From NCBI GenBank assembly GCA_964616465.1, contig CAZTTO010000017.1, forward strand, positions 1-64,000: a DNA stretch of 64,000 bases, given 5' to 3'. This document shows, in pieces, positions 62,897-64,000 of the stretch (within the stretch, counting starts at the first letter, position 1; the number at the start of each line of letters is the position of its first letter). The notes beneath the pieces are model-generated. The model was not told where the DNA came from, did not search any database, and worked only from the letters and a program-made list of their open reading frames with translations. This DNA comes from JAFLBI01 sp964616465 (GTDB lineage: Bacteria; Bacteroidota; Bacteroidia; Chitinophagales; Chitinophagaceae). A program made the translations under genes and the position numbers.

Positions 62897-63967
62897 TTGG
62901 CAAACGTAACATATTTCACTGGAGCTGGAGCAAGTTTTTATAGCTTACCATTAATTAAGACAATGGGAAGTAGAATGATTGCATTTAGTAGATTTTTGAA
63001 AACAAATAATGAAAACGGAATTATTAAAAATGACTTTGCTTTAACTTATATCAGTGAGTTAGACAACTTAATTGAAATTGCAAACGATAGAACTTCAATA
63101 GACGCTTACGCTAGAGAGTTAGCCTTAAAAAATTCAAATATTGAATTACTAAGAGTTAAATCTATTTTAAGTAGCTATTTGATTTTTGAACAACTAATAA
63201 AGCCTAAAGAACTAGTATTTGAGAGCGAAGAATATTTTACAGATGTCATTCCGAATATTAGAAAGAAATTAAATGACGATTTACAAAGCCTAATCAAAAC
63301 TAACATTGATAAAAGGTATTTTACATTTTGGGGTGAACACTTGGCACTAAATTCTGACATGCCCAATAATCGAATTAAAATTATTTCGTGGAATTATGAT
63401 ATGCAGTTTGAGGCATCATACTCGCAAATAAAAAATTTTAGCCTTGAATTAGCTCAACAGAATTTACAAGTATATCCTTCAACAATTACAAATATTGATA
63501 CAAATAATTTTTGTATACTAAAACTTAATGGAACAGCAGGATTAGTTTCGGCACAAAGAAAAAGAATATTTAATCTTTTCGATTTGAGAGAACATAAGCT
63601 TATGGAGAATATTGACTACTTAATCAATTTGCTTAAAGAAAATTATCATAGGTCGCTCTCTGCACCCTTATTTACTTTTGCTTGGGAAGATGAACCATTA
63701 GTAAATCAAACTCGACAAAAAGCTATTGACGTTATTAAAAACACAGAGATTCTGGTTATTATTGGATATTCTTTTCCTACTTTCAACAGAGATATTGATA
63801 GACAACTTTTCAAAGAAATACCAAACTTACAAAAAATATATTATCAAGTACCAAAGGCTGAAATAGATGAGTTAATAGATAAACTTGACGGCATAAATCC
63901 TGCAATGAGACCATTAGTGAAAAGAATTACTAATTTAGAAACTTTTTTTATGCCGCCAGAAATATAA
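62897..63967 (+). CDS. SIR2-like family protein (probable NADase-type defence protein)
   Basis: A 356-residue protein with the SIR2_2-like pattern: FTGAGAS at residues 7-13 for NAD+ binding, WNYDMQFE near residue 170, a KLNG segment near 210 and VIIGYSFPTFNRDID near 290. In many family members the third block reads KLHG, with the His used for catalysis; here it is Asn. Bacterial SIR2 proteins of this type deplete NAD+ on phage infection, usually with a partner. The only start that keeps the FTGAGAS motif is TTG at 62897, as an in-frame TAA lies at 62882. No partner gene is seen in the last 33 bases; it may lie to the right. Defence role is inference. Confidence 0.75.
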   Translation: MANVTYFTGAGASFYSLPLIKTMGSRMIAFSRFLKTNNENGIIKNDFALTYISELDNLIEIANDRTSIDAYARELALKNSNIELLRVKSILSSYLIFEQLIKPKELVFESEEYFTDVIPNIRKKLNDDLQSLIKTNIDKRYFTFWGEHLALNSDMPNNRIKIISWNYDMQFEASYSQIKNFSLELAQQNLQVYPSTITNIDTNNFCILKLNGTAGLVSAQRKRIFNLFDLREHKLMENIDYLINLLKENYHRSLSAPLFTFAWEDEPLVNQTRQKAIDVIKNTEILVIIGYSFPTFNRDIDRQLFKEIPNLQKIYYQVPKAEIDELIDKLDGINPAMRPLVKRITNLETFFMPPEI

Positions 63968-64000
63968 CTACTGCCACTAAAAGTTTTGTTAACATTAGGG

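Larger units (their letters stand above)
50258..64000 (+). mobile_element. Integrative element inserted at tRNA-Ser, left part; right end uncertain
   Basis: From the tRNA 3' end onward the gene set changes to integrase, XRE regulator, RteC, excisionase-like HTH, replication protein, DnaC-like loader, then defence-type cargo (MmeI-like enzyme, SIR2-like protein) and unknown genes. Intergenic spaces are long and AT-rich. No transfer (tra) or relaxase gene is visible, so it is either mobilisable with functions further right or a genomic island. A possible right end is the att-like copy at 62197-62207; the SIR2 gene would then lie outside it. Confidence 0.65.

Overview
This window reads as chromosome of a member of the Bacteroidota, most likely the Chitinophagaceae (Sediminibacterium-like). 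The DNA is AT-rich and most starts have no Shine-Dalgarno sequence. Many genes instead carry a TAnnTTTG box, the Bacteroidota -7 element, a few bases before the ATG. Phylum-typical families are frequent: a CHU_C/type IX secretion cargo protein, a PorE-like TPR/propeller/OmpA protein, DUF3127, DUF3467, DUF4293, DUF4105, DUF6427, RteC and an IntDOT-type integrase. No taxonomy search was run, so the family-level call is inference.

Positions 1-50,257 are ordinary chromosome. After a GC-rich non-coding stretch (about 40-300) come metG, a tandem pair of S66 LD-carboxypeptidases, a TylF-like methyltransferase and two tandem membrane-anchored alpha/beta hydrolases. An OmpR-type two-component system and an outer-membrane barrel protein follow, then rhodanese and kup, a secreted protein with a striking Met/Trp/Gly/Pro segment, a DUF6427 membrane protein, purQ, a two-gene DsbD-type thiol pathway, an ECF sigma factor, uvrA, an aldo/keto reductase and a glycine-rich RRM protein. 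A mazEF pair sits beside the rpsF-rpsR-rplI operon. The long minus-strand block 26.5-40.2 kb holds an SDR, the CHU_C protein, a hydrolase, DUF4105, guaB, dprA, the PorE-like protein, queE, folD, DUF4293 and glyA, interrupted by DUF3467 on the plus strand. Next are a sugar nucleotidyltransferase, a nitronate monooxygenase-like enzyme, a NatAB-like ABC exporter, a COG2509 flavoprotein, DUF3127, a 5'-nucleotidase split into two genes, dnaA and tRNA-Ser(GCT).

From the 3' end of tRNA-Ser onward the window is an integrative element. Its core is a tyrosine integrase that, like IntDOT, lacks the first catalytic arginine; an XRE regulator; a cluster of four 19-bp palindromic operator candidates; RteC; an excisionase-like HTH protein; and a replication-type protein with a DnaC-like loader. 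The cargo is small unknown proteins, a decayed NERD gene, a lipoprotein, an MmeI-type restriction-modification enzyme with different codon use, two unknown proteins and a SIR2-like protein at the right edge. The cargo looks like a defence module carried by a mobile element. An 11-bp copy of the tRNA end at 62197-62207 is a possible right attachment site; if that is wrong, the element continues past the window.

The most notable observations are the operator cluster, the island boundary repeats, the SIR2-like protein with Asn where family members usually have the catalytic His, the unknown genes beside it, the Met/Trp-rich protein and the GC-rich element at the left edge.
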